This document shows, piece after piece, positions 17,643-28,912 of a stretch of DNA of 64,000 nucleotides. Numbering within the stretch: the stretch's first letter is position 1; each line of letters opens with the position of its first letter. This DNA is from Actinomadura sp. NBRC 104425 (GTDB taxonomy: Bacteria > Actinomycetota > Actinomycetes > Streptosporangiales > Streptosporangiaceae): positions 496,001-560,000 of the forward strand of contig NZ_BSTN01000002.1 in assembly GCF_030269545.1 (NCBI RefSeq). The letters are read 5' to 3'. The translations under genes and the position numbers were made by a program. The notes beneath the pieces were generated by a model. It made no database searches. It was not told the DNA's origin and saw nothing but the letters and a program-made list of their open reading frames with translations.

Positions 17643-18493
17643 GTGACCGAGACGACACACCGCACCGCACACCAGACCGCCGCCGGCGTCCAGGAGGCCG
17701 CCGACCGCATCCTCGCCGCCCACGCCGCCGGCACCCCGTGCGAGCCCGTCCGCGACCTGATCGACGGCCCCGACGCCGCGTACGCCGTGCAGCGCCGCCT
17801 CATCCAGCGGTGGCTGGCCGCCGGCCGCCGCCTGACCGGCCGCAAGATCGGCCTGACGTCGCGGGCCGTGCAGGAGCAGCTCGGCGTGGACAGCCCCGAC
17901 TGCGGCGCGCTGTTCGCCGACATGGCCGTGCCGGACGGCGCGGAGATCCCGGCCGGGACGGTGCTGCAGCCCCGCGCCGAGGCCGAGGTCGCGCTCGTGC
18001 TGGAGCGCGACCTGACGCACGAGCGGCACACCGTCGCCGACCTGATCCGCGCCACCGCGTTCGCGCTGCCGGCCATCGAGGTCGCCGGCAGCCGCATCCG
18101 CGACTGGGACATCTCGCTCGAGGACACCGTCGCCGACAACGCCTCCTCCGGCGTGTACGTGCTGGGCAACCGGCCCGTCCGGCTGGCGGACGTGGACCTT
18201 CGGCTGTGCGGCATGGTGCTGGAGCGGCGCGGCGAGCAGGTGTCCACCGGCACCGGCGCCGCCTGCCTGGGCCACCCGCTCAACGCGGCGCTGTGGCTGG
18301 CCGACGCGATGGTCGCCCTCGGCAGCCCGCTGCGCGCGGGCGACACCGTGCTGACCGGGGCGCTCGGCCCGATGGTCCCCCCGGAGCCCGGGGACGTGCT
18401 GGAGGCCCGCATCGACGGCCTCGGCGACGTCCGCGTCGCCTTCGCGAAAGAGCCCGCCGAACAGCCCGCCGAAGAGTCCGCCGGGGAGGGGTC

Positions 18494-18497
<4 letters not shown>
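17643..18497 (+). CDS. 2-keto-4-pentenoate hydratase
   Basis: A 284-residue member of the FAH/MhpD hydratase-decarboxylase family. [17 protein letters not shown] near residue 80 and the metal/active-site region [29 protein letters not shown] are the family hallmarks. It should hydrate 2-oxopent-4-enoate to 4-hydroxy-2-oxovalerate, the step after decarboxylation. The GTG start is 11 bp after the dehydrogenase stop. The C-terminal tail ([13 protein letters not shown]) is a short acidic extension. It is paralogous to the next gene; which of the pair is hydratase and which decarboxylase is assigned from the residue patterns and lengths. Confidence 0.83.
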
Positions 18498-21316
<2,819 letters not shown>

Positions 21317-21369
21317 CGGGCAGCGCCCCGCCACCCCGCGACCGCCCCCGAGAACACGAACTAGCGAGA

Positions 21370-22650
21370 ATGCCCCATATGCAGTCTTTGTCGTCCGAGG
21401 ATTCCGGCGCCGCCGAGGCGCGGCGGCTGGACGAGACCGACCCGCTGCCGACCCTGCGCGCCGAGTTCCACGTCCCGGCCGCCCCGGACGGCGGCGAGGC
21501 CGCCTACTTCGCCGGCAACTCCCTGGGCCTGCAGCCCCGCGCCGCCGCGGAGCTGGTCGGCGAGGAGCTGGCGGACTGGGCGCGGCTGGCCGTCGAGGGC
21601 CACCACCGCGCGCGCCGCCCCTGGATCGCCTACCACGAGCTGTTGCGCGAGCCCGCGGCCCGCCTGGTCGGCGCGCTGCCGCACGAGGTCGTCGCGATGA
21701 ACTCGCTGACGGTCAACCTGCACCTGATGATGGCCACCTTCTACCGGCCGGCCGGGGACCGCACCCGCATCCTGATCGAGGACTCGGCGTTCCCGTCCGA
21801 CTCCTACGCGGTGGCCAGCCAGGCGGCGCACCACGGCCTCGACCCGGCGGAGGCGGTGGTGCGGCTGCGCCCCCGCCCCGGCGAGCAGCACCTGCGCACC
21901 GAGGACGTCGTCGGCCATCTGGAACGCGAGGGCGACCGGGTCGCGCTGGTCCTGCTCGGCGGCGTCAACTACCTGACCGGGCAGCTCATGGACATCCCGA
22001 CGATCACCAAGGCGGGCCGGGCCGCCGGCGCCGCCGTCGGCTGGGACCTGGCGCACGCCGCCGGGAACGTCCCGCTGCGCCTGCACGACTGGGACGTCGA
22101 CTTCGCCGCCTGGTGCTCCTACAAGTACCTCAACGGCGGGCCCGGCGCGGTGGCGGGCTGCTTCGTGCACGAACGCCACGCCCGCAACGCCGCGCTGCCG
22201 CGCCTGTCCGGCTGGTGGGGCAACGACCCGGCCACCCGCTTTGCGATGCGGCCGGACTTCGCGCCGGTCGCCTCGGCCGACGCCTGGCAGCTGTCCAACC
22301 CGCCGATCCTGGCGATGGCGCCCGTGCTGGCCTCGCTGCGGATCTTCGACCGGGTCGGCATGGACGCGCTGCGCGCCAAGAGCCGCCGGCTGACCGGCTA
22401 CCTGGCCGGCCGGCTCGCCGGGATCGGCGGCCTGGAGGTGGTCACGCCGTCCGACCCGGCCCGGCGCGGCTGCCAGCTGTCGGTCCGGGTGGCCGACGCC
22501 GCGGGCCTGGTCCGCCGGCTGGCCGACGAGGCCGGGGTGATCGCCGACGCCCGCGAGCCCGACGTGGTGCGCCTGGCCCCGGCGCCGCTGTACAACACGT
22601 TCGCCGACTGCCACCGCGCCGCCGAGGCCCTGGCGGCCCTGCTCCACTGA
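21370..22650 (+). CDS. kynU: Kynureninase
   Basis: A 426-residue fold-type I PLP enzyme. YFAGNSLGLQP near residues 47-57, LTVNLHLMMATFYRP, GWDLAHAAGN (PLP-binding Asp) and SYKYLNGGPG (PLP Lys252) are specific to kynureninase. It cleaves kynurenine or 3-hydroxykynurenine to (3-hydroxy)anthranilate and alanine, feeding the dioxygenase encoded two genes upstream. A 53-bp gap separates it from the ACMSD gene, wider than elsewhere in the operon. ATG 21370 is used with a GCGAGA site; an in-frame ATG nine bases downstream is possible. Confidence 0.93.
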   Translation: MPHMQSLSSEDSGAAEARRLDETDPLPTLRAEFHVPAAPDGGEAAYFAGNSLGLQPRAAAELVGEELADWARLAVEGHHRARRPWIAYHELLREPAARLVGALPHEVVAMNSLTVNLHLMMATFYRPAGDRTRILIEDSAFPSDSYAVASQAAHHGLDPAEAVVRLRPRPGEQHLRTEDVVGHLEREGDRVALVLLGGVNYLTGQLMDIPTITKAGRAAGAAVGWDLAHAAGNVPLRLHDWDVDFAAWCSYKYLNGGPGAVAGCFVHERHARNAALPRLSGWWGNDPATRFAMRPDFAPVASADAWQLSNPPILAMAPVLASLRIFDRVGMDALRAKSRRLTGYLAGRLAGIGGLEVVTPSDPARRGCQLSVRVADAAGLVRRLADEAGVIADAREPDVVRLAPAPLYNTFADCHRAAEALAALLH

Positions 22651-22685
22651 CGACGCTGCGCCGACGCCGGCGCCGACGCCGCGCC

Positions 22686-23465
22686 TCAGGCCTTCCTGGA
22701 TCGGTCCAGGCGCTCGCCGTGGCGCAGCCGGTCCAGGCCGAGCCAGATGAACTCCACCGCCATCCGCTCGGCCCGCTCGCGGGGCGTGTCGGGGTGCTCC
22801 AGCCACCACGACACCATCGACAGCATCGCCCCGTACATCAGCGGCACCAGCAGCCGCGCCCGCCGCTCGTTGACCTCCAGCGCGGCGGGCGACAGGGCGG
22901 GGTCGGCGCGGCGGCGGCGCAGCAGGATGTCGGCCAGCGCGGTGCCCATCCGCTCGCGCAGCTCGTGCAGGCCCGGCCCGACCTCCGGCTTGTCCAGGTG
23001 CCGGATCACCAGCGCCCAGGCGTCCGGCTCCTCGGTGGCGTAGTCGAACAGCGCCCCCACGATCGCGGCGATGTTGTCGACGCTCTCGCGGGCGGGCGCC
23101 ACGGCCGCGTTGAGCCGCCCCGTCAGCTCGGTGACGATCATCTCGGTCACCTCGACGAACAGCTCCTCCTTGGAGCCGAAGTGCTGGTAGAGCAGCGCCT
23201 TGGAGACCCGGGCGGCGGCCGCCACGTGGTCCATCTGGGTCAGGTGGTAGCCGCGCCGCCCGAACTCGCCCAGGGCCGCCGCGAGCAGCTGCTCGCGGCG
23301 GCGGGCGTGCGACATCCGCCGCCGCGCGCCCGCCCCTGCGCCCGCCGCAGCGCCCGCCGCAGCGCCCGCCGCAGCGCCCGCCGCCAGGGCGGCCGCCTCC
23401 GGCCCCTCGTCCGGAGCGGCCGCAGCGTCCCCGGCGTCCCCGGCGTCCCCCGTACCGTCCGTCAT
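22686..23465 (-). CDS. TetR-family regulator with Ala/Gly repeat N-terminus
   Basis: A 259-residue TetR regulator. The HTH lies unusually late (about 52-98; [40 protein letters not shown]) because about 50 residues of Asp/Gly/Ala-rich sequence precede it, built from 9-bp and 12-bp DNA tandem repeats. An internal ATG at the MSHARRREQ segment would give a normal-length protein and could be the true start. The gene is coupled to the acyl-CoA dehydrogenase by a 4-bp ATGA overlap, so it is probably co-transcribed and controls the divergent promoter carrying the palindrome at 24741-24758. Confidence 0.87.
   Translation of the reverse strand: MTDGTGDAGDAGDAAAAPDEGPEAAALAAGAAAGAAAGAAAGAGAGARRRMSHARRREQLLAAALGEFGRRGYHLTQMDHVAAAARVSKALLYQHFGSKEELFVEVTEMIVTELTGRLNAAVAPARESVDNIAAIVGALFDYATEEPDAWALVIRHLDKPEVGPGLHELRERMGTALADILLRRRRADPALSPAALEVNERRARLLVPLMYGAMLSMVSWWLEHPDTPRERAERMAVEFIWLGLDRLRHGERLDRSRKA
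23327..23386. repeat. 12-bp tandem repeat inside the TetR gene
   Basis: CGCCCGCCGCAG is present in three perfect consecutive copies (23339-23374), flanked by one degenerate copy on each side. It encodes the Ala-Ala-Ala-Gly run near the regulator N-terminus and stays in frame on copy-number change. Confidence 0.85.
23425..23451. repeat. 9-bp tandem repeat inside the TetR gene
   Basis: GCGTCCCCG occurs three times in a row (last copy with one mismatch), encoding the Gly-Asp-Ala run right after the TetR start codon. Confidence 0.8.
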
Positions 23466-24730
23466 CGGCCGAGGTACTTCCCCAGCTCGGTGCGCGCCAC
23501 CGACCGCACGTGCACCTCGTCGGGGCCGTCGGCCAGGCGCAGCGTGCGCGCCCCGGCCCACATGGCCGCCAGCGGCGTGTCGTCGCTGACGCCCGCGCCG
23601 CCGTGCACCTGGATCGCCTTGTCCAGCACGTCCAGCGCGACGCGCGGCGCGACCACCTTGATCGCCGAGACCTCCGAGCGGGCCGCCCGGACGCCCTCGG
23701 TGTCGATCAGCCAGGCGGTCTTGAGGGTGAGCAGCCGGGCCTGCTCGATCGCCATCCGCGACTCGGCGATCCACTGCTGGATGACGCCCTGCCGGGCCAG
23801 CTCCTTGCCGAACGCCACGCGCGACACCGCCCGCTCGCACATCAGCTCCAGGGCCCGCTCGGCCATGCCCAGGGCGCGCATGCAGTGGTGGATGCGGCCG
23901 GGGCCGAGCCGGGCCTGCGCGATGGCGAAGCCGCCGCCCTCCTCGCCGACCAGGTTCTCCACCGGCACCCGCACGTCGGTGAAGCGGATCTCGCAGTGGC
24001 CCTCCTGGTCGGAGTAGCCGAACACGGGCAGCGACCGGACGATCTCCACCCCGGGCGTGTCCACCGGCACCAGCACCATGGACTGCTGCCGGTACGCGGG
24101 CCCGTCCGGGTCGGTCTTGCCCATCACGATCAGGATCTTGCAGCGGGGGTCGGCCGAGCCGCTGATCCACCACTTGCGGCCGTTGATGACGTAGTGGTCG
24201 CCGTCGCGCTCGATCCGGGTGGAGATGTTGCGGGCGTCGGAGCTGGCCACGTCCGGCTCGGTCATGGCGAAGGCGCTGCGGATCTCGCCGTTGAGCAGCG
24301 GGACCAGCCAGCGCTTCTTCTGCTCGGGGGTGCCGAACAGGTGCAGCACCTCCATGTTGCCGGTGTCGGGCGCCGAGCAGTTGAGCGCCTCGGGCGCGAT
24401 GTGCGGGACGCGGCCGGTGACCTCGGCCAGGGACGCGTAGTCGACCACGCTCAGGCCGTGCGAGGGCGTCTCCTCCTCGCACACCGGCGGGTGCAGCGGT
24501 TCCTGGCCGCCGGGGTGCCGGGCGGGCAGGAACAGGTTCCACAGGCCGCGCCGGCGCGCCTCGGCCTTGAGCTCTTCGACGATCGGCGGAAGGGCGTGCT
24601 CCCGGCCCGCGGCGCGCAGCTCGCGCCGCTGCTGCGCGTAGACGGGTTCGGCCGGGTAGACGTGGGCATCCATGAAGTCCTGCAGCCGGGCGAGATGGTC
24701 GCGGGCCCGTTCGCTCAAACCGAAGTCCAT
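23462..24730 (-). CDS. Acyl-CoA dehydrogenase family protein
   Basis: A 422-residue flavoprotein of the acyl-CoA dehydrogenase superfamily (FAD-dependent alpha-beta desaturation of acyl-CoA). [16 protein letters not shown], the central beta-domain stretch [17 protein letters not shown], and the C-terminal helical region with [22 protein letters not shown] and [15 protein letters not shown] match the ACAD10/11-like, IVD-like branch. It is the first gene of a leftward pair with the TetR regulator and is divergent from an SDR and an oxidoreductase, suggesting a fatty-acid or branched-acyl degradation module. Substrate chain is not predictable. Confidence 0.92.
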   Translation of the reverse strand: MDFGLSERARDHLARLQDFMDAHVYPAEPVYAQQRRELRAAGREHALPPIVEELKAEARRRGLWNLFLPARHPGGQEPLHPPVCEEETPSHGLSVVDYASLAEVTGRVPHIAPEALNCSAPDTGNMEVLHLFGTPEQKKRWLVPLLNGEIRSAFAMTEPDVASSDARNISTRIERDGDHYVINGRKWWISGSADPRCKILIVMGKTDPDGPAYRQQSMVLVPVDTPGVEIVRSLPVFGYSDQEGHCEIRFTDVRVPVENLVGEEGGGFAIAQARLGPGRIHHCMRALGMAERALELMCERAVSRVAFGKELARQGVIQQWIAESRMAIEQARLLTLKTAWLIDTEGVRAARSEVSAIKVVAPRVALDVLDKAIQVHGGAGVSDDTPLAAMWAGARTLRLADGPDEVHVRSVARTELGKYLGR

Positions 24731-24740
24731 TCGGTTAGAG

Positions 24741-24758
24741 TAACTGACGAGTCAGTCA
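24741..24758. promoter_or_regulatory. TetR operator palindrome in the divergent promoter
   Basis: ACTGACGAGTCAGT (24743-24756) is a perfect palindrome with 6-bp arms and a 2-bp centre; it extends to TAACTGACGAGTCAGTCA with one mismatched pair. It sits in the 49-bp gap between the acyl-CoA dehydrogenase and SDR start codons, so one bound TetR dimer could block both promoters. Similar TNACTGAC/GTCAGTNA sites precede other actinobacterial TetR-ACAD clusters. Confidence 0.75.
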
Positions 24759-24779
24759 GTTGTGGAGGGGAGTCGTCGC

Positions 24780-25568
24780 ATGACCCCGAACGACGCCGCA
24801 GGCGCCGCACCGGGCGCCCCGCAGGGCCGGCCCGGCCTGGACGGAACCGTGGCACTGATCACCGGCGGGGCCAACGGCATCGGCGCGGCCGTGGCCCGCC
24901 GGCTGGCCGCCGAGGGCGCCCGGCTGGTGCTGGCCGACGTCGACGCCGAGCACGGCGCCGCGCTGGCCACGGAGCTGGACGCCGTGTTCGTCCGCTGCGA
25001 CGTGCGCGAGCCGGCCGACAGCCGCGCCGCGGTCGCCGCCGCGACGGACCGGTTCGGCGGCCTGGACCTGGCCTTCCTCAACGCGGGCGTGGCCAGCGGC
25101 TGCGGCCTGGACGGCGACTTCGACCCCGAGCTGTACCGGCGCGCCATGGCGATCAACGTCGACGGCGTCGTGTACGGGGTGCACGCCGCGCTGCCCGCGC
25201 TGCGCGCCCGCGGCGGCGGGAACATCATCGCCACCGCCAGCATGGCCGCCCTGACCGCCACGCCGTTCGACCCGGTCTACGGCGCCAACAAGGCCGCGGT
25301 GGTCGGCCTGGTCCGCGCCCTCGGCCCCAACCACGCCGCCGAGGGCATCCGGATCAACGCGCTGTGCCCGTCGTTCGCCGACACCGACATCATCGGCCCG
25401 CTCCGGGACCACCTGCGGCAGACCGGCTTCCCGATCCTGGACGTCGCCGACGTGGTGGAGGCGTTCATGGCGCTGCTGGCCGCCGACGGGACCGGCGAGG
25501 CCTGGTACGTCGTGCCCGGCCGCGAACCCGGGCCGTTCCGGTTCCGCGGCGTCCCCGGTCCGCGCTGA
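24780..25568 (+). CDS. Short-chain dehydrogenase/reductase
   Basis: A 262-residue classical SDR. The NAD(P)-binding motif TGGANGIG (about 25-32), NAG (LNAGVAS), and the catalytic YxxxK in PVYGANKAA are present. Likely a 3-hydroxyacyl or alcohol dehydrogenase acting with the divergent acyl-CoA dehydrogenase. GGAGGGG lies 9 bases before the ATG at 24780; an in-frame upstream ATG overlaps the operator and ribosome site and is not favoured. Confidence 0.9.
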   Translation: MTPNDAAGAAPGAPQGRPGLDGTVALITGGANGIGAAVARRLAAEGARLVLADVDAEHGAALATELDAVFVRCDVREPADSRAAVAAATDRFGGLDLAFLNAGVASGCGLDGDFDPELYRRAMAINVDGVVYGVHAALPALRARGGGNIIATASMAALTATPFDPVYGANKAAVVGLVRALGPNHAAEGIRINALCPSFADTDIIGPLRDHLRQTGFPILDVADVVEAFMALLAADGTGEAWYVVPGREPGPFRFRGVPGPR

Positions 25569-25598
25569 GCGGGCCACCGACCACGCAGGAGGAACACG

Positions 25599-26555
25599 AT
25601 GCGCGCGATCCAGATCACCGAGTTCGGCGGCCCCGAGGTGCTGACCCTCACCGACCTGCCCGACCCCGAGCCCGGGCCGGGCCAGGTGCTGGTGGAGGTG
25701 TCCCGGGCCGGGATCAACTACGCCGACACCCACCAGGCCGACAACAGCTACCTGTCGGCCACGTCGCTGCCGCTGGTGCCGGGCGGCGAGGTCGTCGGCC
25801 GCACGCCCGGCGGCCGCCGGGTCGTCGCCCTCACCGGCACCGGCGGATACGCCGAGAAGGCGGTGGCGGCCGAGGCCCTGGCCTGGGACGTCCCCGACGG
25901 CATCGACGACGTGACCGCCCTCGGCATGGTCATCCAGGGCGCGACGGCGTGGGTGCTGCTGCGCAAGAGCGTCCACCTGGAGCCGGGCGAGTCGGTCGTG
26001 GTGCACGCCGCCGCGGGCGGGGTCGGCACGCTGGCGGTGCAACTGGCCAAGGCGTGGGGCGCGGGACGGGTGATCGCCACCGCCTCGTCCAAGCAGAAGC
26101 GGGAGCTGGCGCTGGAGCTGGGCGCCGACGCGGCCGTGGACCCGGCCGAGCCGGACCTGAAGGCCGCGCTCATCGACGCCAACGGCGGCGACCGCGTGGA
26201 CGTGGTGCTGGAGATGACCGGCGGCCCGGTCACCGACCAGAGCCTGGCCGCGCTGGCCCCCTTCGGCCGCCTGGCCTACTACGGGATGGCCTCGCGGCAG
26301 GACGCCAAGCCGGTCAAGCCCGCCAACCTGCTGCGGCACTCGACCACCATCGCCGGGATGTGGCTGGCGCACGTGTTCCAGGCCCGCGGCGACCTGATGC
26401 GCACCGCGCTGGACGAGCTGTTCGCCCTGGCCGCCGACGGCCGCATCCGGGTCGTCAACGGCGGCGAGTACGGGCTGTCGGAGGCCCGCCGCGCGCACGA
26501 GGACCTGCGGGCGCGCCGCACCACCGGCAAGCTCGTCCTCGACCCGTCCCGCTGA
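25599..26555 (+). CDS. NADPH:quinone oxidoreductase-like enzyme (zinc-free MDR)
   Basis: A 318-residue medium-chain dehydrogenase/reductase of the quinone oxidoreductase type. HAAAGGVGTLAVQLAKAWGA is the nucleotide-binding turn, and the structural-zinc cysteines of alcohol dehydrogenases are absent. It follows the SDR by 30 bp with AGGAGGAAC before the ATG, so the two form an operon controlled from the palindromic promoter. Possible roles are quinone or enoyl-thioester reduction. Confidence 0.9.
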   Translation: MRAIQITEFGGPEVLTLTDLPDPEPGPGQVLVEVSRAGINYADTHQADNSYLSATSLPLVPGGEVVGRTPGGRRVVALTGTGGYAEKAVAAEALAWDVPDGIDDVTALGMVIQGATAWVLLRKSVHLEPGESVVVHAAAGGVGTLAVQLAKAWGAGRVIATASSKQKRELALELGADAAVDPAEPDLKAALIDANGGDRVDVVLEMTGGPVTDQSLAALAPFGRLAYYGMASRQDAKPVKPANLLRHSTTIAGMWLAHVFQARGDLMRTALDELFALAADGRIRVVNGGEYGLSEARRAHEDLRARRTTGKLVLDPSR

Positions 26556-26562
26556 GCGGGCG

Positions 26563-26592
26563 CCCGCCCGGGGCCGGCCCGCCCGGGGCCGG
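26563..26592. repeat. 15-bp GC-rich direct repeat between convergent genes
   Basis: CCCGCCCGGGGCCGG is repeated exactly twice, filling the 43-bp space between the oxidoreductase stop and the convergent response-regulator stop. Each copy can fold on itself (CCCG/CGGG), so it may also act as a terminator. Confidence 0.8.
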
Positions 26593-26598
26593 GGCGCC

Positions 26599-27279
26599 TC
26601 AGGAGCCCGCCAGGCCGTTCTCGTAGGCGTAGACGACCGCCTGGGTGCGGTCGCGCAGCGACAGCTTGGTCAGCACGTGGCCGACGTGGGTCTTGACGGT
26701 CTGCTCGGCCAGCACCAGCTCGGCGGCGATCTCCGCGTTGGACAGGCCCCGCGCGATCAGCCGCAGCACGTCCAGCTCGCGCGGGGTCAGCGCGGCGGCC
26801 GCCGCCGGGTTGGGCCGCTGGTGGCGGCGGCGCCGGGCGAAGTCGCCGATCAGCCGGCGGGTGACCGACGGGGCGAGCAGCGCGTCCCCGCCCGCCACCA
26901 CCCGCACCCCGTTGATCAGGTCGGCGGCGGAGGCGTCCTTGAGCAGGAAGCCGCTGGCCCCCGAGCCGAGCGCCTCGTAGACGTACTCGTCCAGGTCGAA
27001 GGTGGTCAGCACCAGCACCTTGGGGCGCTGCTCGGCCGGGTCGGCGCCGGCCGGCACCGGGCCGCCGACCAGTTCGGCGGTGGCGGCCAGCCCGTCCATC
27101 TCCGGCATCCGGATGTCCATGACCACCACGTCGGGGTCCAGGGCGCGGGCCAGCTCCACCGCCTCCCGGCCGTTGCCCGCCTGCCCGATCACCTCGATCT
27201 GCGGATCGGAGGCCAGCAGCGCGGCCAGCCCGTCGCGGATCATCACCTGGTCGTCAGCGATCAGCACCCGAATCGTCAC
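26599..27279 (-). CDS. LuxR/NarL-family response regulator
   Basis: A 226-residue two-component regulator. The receiver domain has the acidic pair IADDQ, phospho-acceptor Asp55 in VVMDIRMPEMDG, and Lys in FLLKDAS; the C-terminal NarL/LuxR HTH reads LTPRELDVLRLIARGLSNAEIAAELVLAEQTVKTHVGHVLTKL. It is transcribed after the histidine kinase with a 58-bp gap. The regulon is not evident from the neighbourhood. Confidence 0.95.
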   Translation of the reverse strand: MTIRVLIADDQVMIRDGLAALLASDPQIEVIGQAGNGREAVELARALDPDVVVMDIRMPEMDGLAATAELVGGPVPAGADPAEQRPKVLVLTTFDLDEYVYEALGSGASGFLLKDASAADLINGVRVVAGGDALLAPSVTRRLIGDFARRRRHQRPNPAAAAALTPRELDVLRLIARGLSNAEIAAELVLAEQTVKTHVGHVLTKLSLRDRTQAVVYAYENGLAGS

Positions 27280-27337
27280 GACAGCACCCTATGGCCGCCC
27301 TCGCCCGCCGATGCTCGGTTTCCGGAGCCGGCGGCCG

Positions 27338-28594
27338 CTACGGGGCGCCGTAGGGCAGGTCCGCGACGACCGACCAGCCACCCCCCTCGTGCGGGCCCGC
27401 CTCCAGCGTGCCGCCCAGCATCGCGACGCGCTCGCGCATGCCGACCAGGCCGTGGCCGCCGCCGTGCGACTCCTCGGGCGTCTCGCGCGGGCCGTCGTCG
27501 GTGACCGCCAGCCGCAGCAGGTCGCTCCCGTAGCGCACCTCGATGCGCACCTGCGAGCCGGGCGCGTAGCGCGCCGCGTTGCTCAGCGACTCCTGGACGA
27601 TGCGGTACGCCGACAGGTCCACCCCGGCGGGCACCGGACGCGGCACGCCCACGATCGCCGAGGTGACCTTCAGGCCGGACCGGCGGGCCGCGGCGACCAG
27701 GTCGTCGAGCCGGTCCAGGCCCGGCCGCGGCGTCCGCTCGGCGGCGTCGCCGTCGGACCTCAGCAGCCCCACCACCCGCCGCGTCTCGGTCAGCGCCTCG
27801 CGCGCCGCGTCGCGCACCACCGCGAAGGTCCGGCGCGCCTCCTCCGGCAGGTCCGGGATCTTGTAGGGGGCGGCCTCCGCCTGCATCGCGATCACCGACA
27901 TGTGGTGGGCGACGACGTCGTGCAGCTCGCGGGCGATGCGGGCGCGCTCCTCCAGCACCGCCTGCCGGGCCAGGTCCTGCCGCCGCAGCTCGGCCTGCTC
28001 GCGCAGGGTCAGCTCGGCGACGAAGCGGGCGTGGATCGCATCGCCGAAGGCCAGCGCCAGCGCCACGATGCCGGCCAGGATGAGGCCGTACCAGTCGGGC
28101 ATGGCCCCGATCACCACGGCCGGCACGATCAGCCCGCCGACGCTGATCAGCCCGACCCCCGCGGTGACGCGGCGCTCGTGCCCGACCGCGGTGAGGAACA
28201 CGATCACCACGAACGCCAGCCACGAGGTGACCGGCCACGGCCAGAAGTACCGCTCCTGCAGCAGGAACGCGCCCAGCAGGAAGCCGGCCGCGCTCACCCG
28301 CCAGGCCCGCAGCGGCCAGCGCACCGCGAACAGCAGCGGCGCCGCCTGCAGCAGCCCCAGCACCGCGGCGACCATCGGCGCCGGCCGCGGCTCGAAGACG
28401 TTGAGCGGAATGGCGATCGCACCGCCGGTGAACCCGACCGTCATGGCGAACAGCAGCGCCAGCAGCGCGGCGCGCAGCCAGGGCGTCGCGGGCATCAGCA
28501 GGCCGGGCGGCTCGGCGGTGTCCCGGCTCACCGCCGGGCGCAGGACGCGCAGCAGGGACAGGCCGAGGTGCCGCGGAGGGACGGAGACGTTCAT
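27338..28594 (-). CDS. Sensor histidine kinase, HisKA_3 type
   Basis: A 418-residue membrane kinase. Several hydrophobic helices occupy about 35-190, then the dimerisation/phospho-acceptor motif RIARELHDVVAHHMS (His225) and the HATPase domain with VQESLSNAARYAPG and GGHGLVGMRERVAMLGG. It is the DesK/LiaS-like class without a large extracellular sensor, so the signal is probably sensed in or near the membrane. It is the partner of the downstream LuxR-type regulator. Confidence 0.93.
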   Translation of the reverse strand: MNVSVPPRHLGLSLLRVLRPAVSRDTAEPPGLLMPATPWLRAALLALLFAMTVGFTGGAIAIPLNVFEPRPAPMVAAVLGLLQAAPLLFAVRWPLRAWRVSAAGFLLGAFLLQERYFWPWPVTSWLAFVVIVFLTAVGHERRVTAGVGLISVGGLIVPAVVIGAMPDWYGLILAGIVALALAFGDAIHARFVAELTLREQAELRRQDLARQAVLEERARIARELHDVVAHHMSVIAMQAEAAPYKIPDLPEEARRTFAVVRDAAREALTETRRVVGLLRSDGDAAERTPRPGLDRLDDLVAAARRSGLKVTSAIVGVPRPVPAGVDLSAYRIVQESLSNAARYAPGSQVRIEVRYGSDLLRLAVTDDGPRETPEESHGGGHGLVGMRERVAMLGGTLEAGPHEGGGWSVVADLPYGAP

Positions 28595-28698
28595 TTGACG
28601 CCGAGCCTAGGCGCTGCGCGGCGGCGGGGCGTGACCCGCAGGAGGGAGATGCCGTCCGGTCCCCGGGTATCAGCCCGCTCGCTTCCATATATTCCTGA

Positions 28699-28727
28699 TT
28701 GACTTAATAGGAAATCTGGGTCAGTCT
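28699..28727 (+). promoter_or_regulatory. Promoter for the ssu leader peptide and operon
   Basis: TTGACT (28699-28704) and CAGTCT (28722-28727) are 17 bp apart. The -10 ends 7 bp before the leader GTG at 28735, so the transcript would start at or next to that codon, giving leaderless translation. Locally AT-rich for this genome. Confidence 0.55.
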
Positions 28728-28734
28728 TGATCGC

Positions 28735-28815
28735 GTGAGCCGCACCGCAACCCTCGTGGCGCGCCTGCACGTCGACCTCCGGCGGCAGGCGAGCAGCCTG
28801 TGTCGGTCCGCCTGA
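28735..28815 (+). CDS. Cysteine-containing leader peptide upstream of ssu genes
   Basis: A 26-codon ORF encoding a peptide with LHVDLRRQASSLCR, which I recognise as the HVDL-R-x2-S-x2-C pattern of the short putative leader peptides found ahead of sulfur-assimilation and sulfonate-transport operons in actinobacteria. A single Cys codon (TGT, 28801-28803) lies four codons before the stop. It appears leaderless (promoter at 28699-28727). Cysteine-dependent ribosome stalling here would couple sulfur status to expression of the downstream genes; such attenuation is described for mycobacterial polycysteine leaders, but is inference for this one. It ends 97 bp before the permease gene. Confidence 0.8.
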   Translation: MSRTATLVARLHVDLRRQASSLCRSA

Positions 28816-28912
28816 GCGCAAGCCCGAGCACGCCCTTCCGCCGCCCGCAGCCGCGGCGTCCCCCGAACACCGAGTCCCTGCAAGCGACCGCCTGCGAAGG
28901 GTCCGTTCCGCC

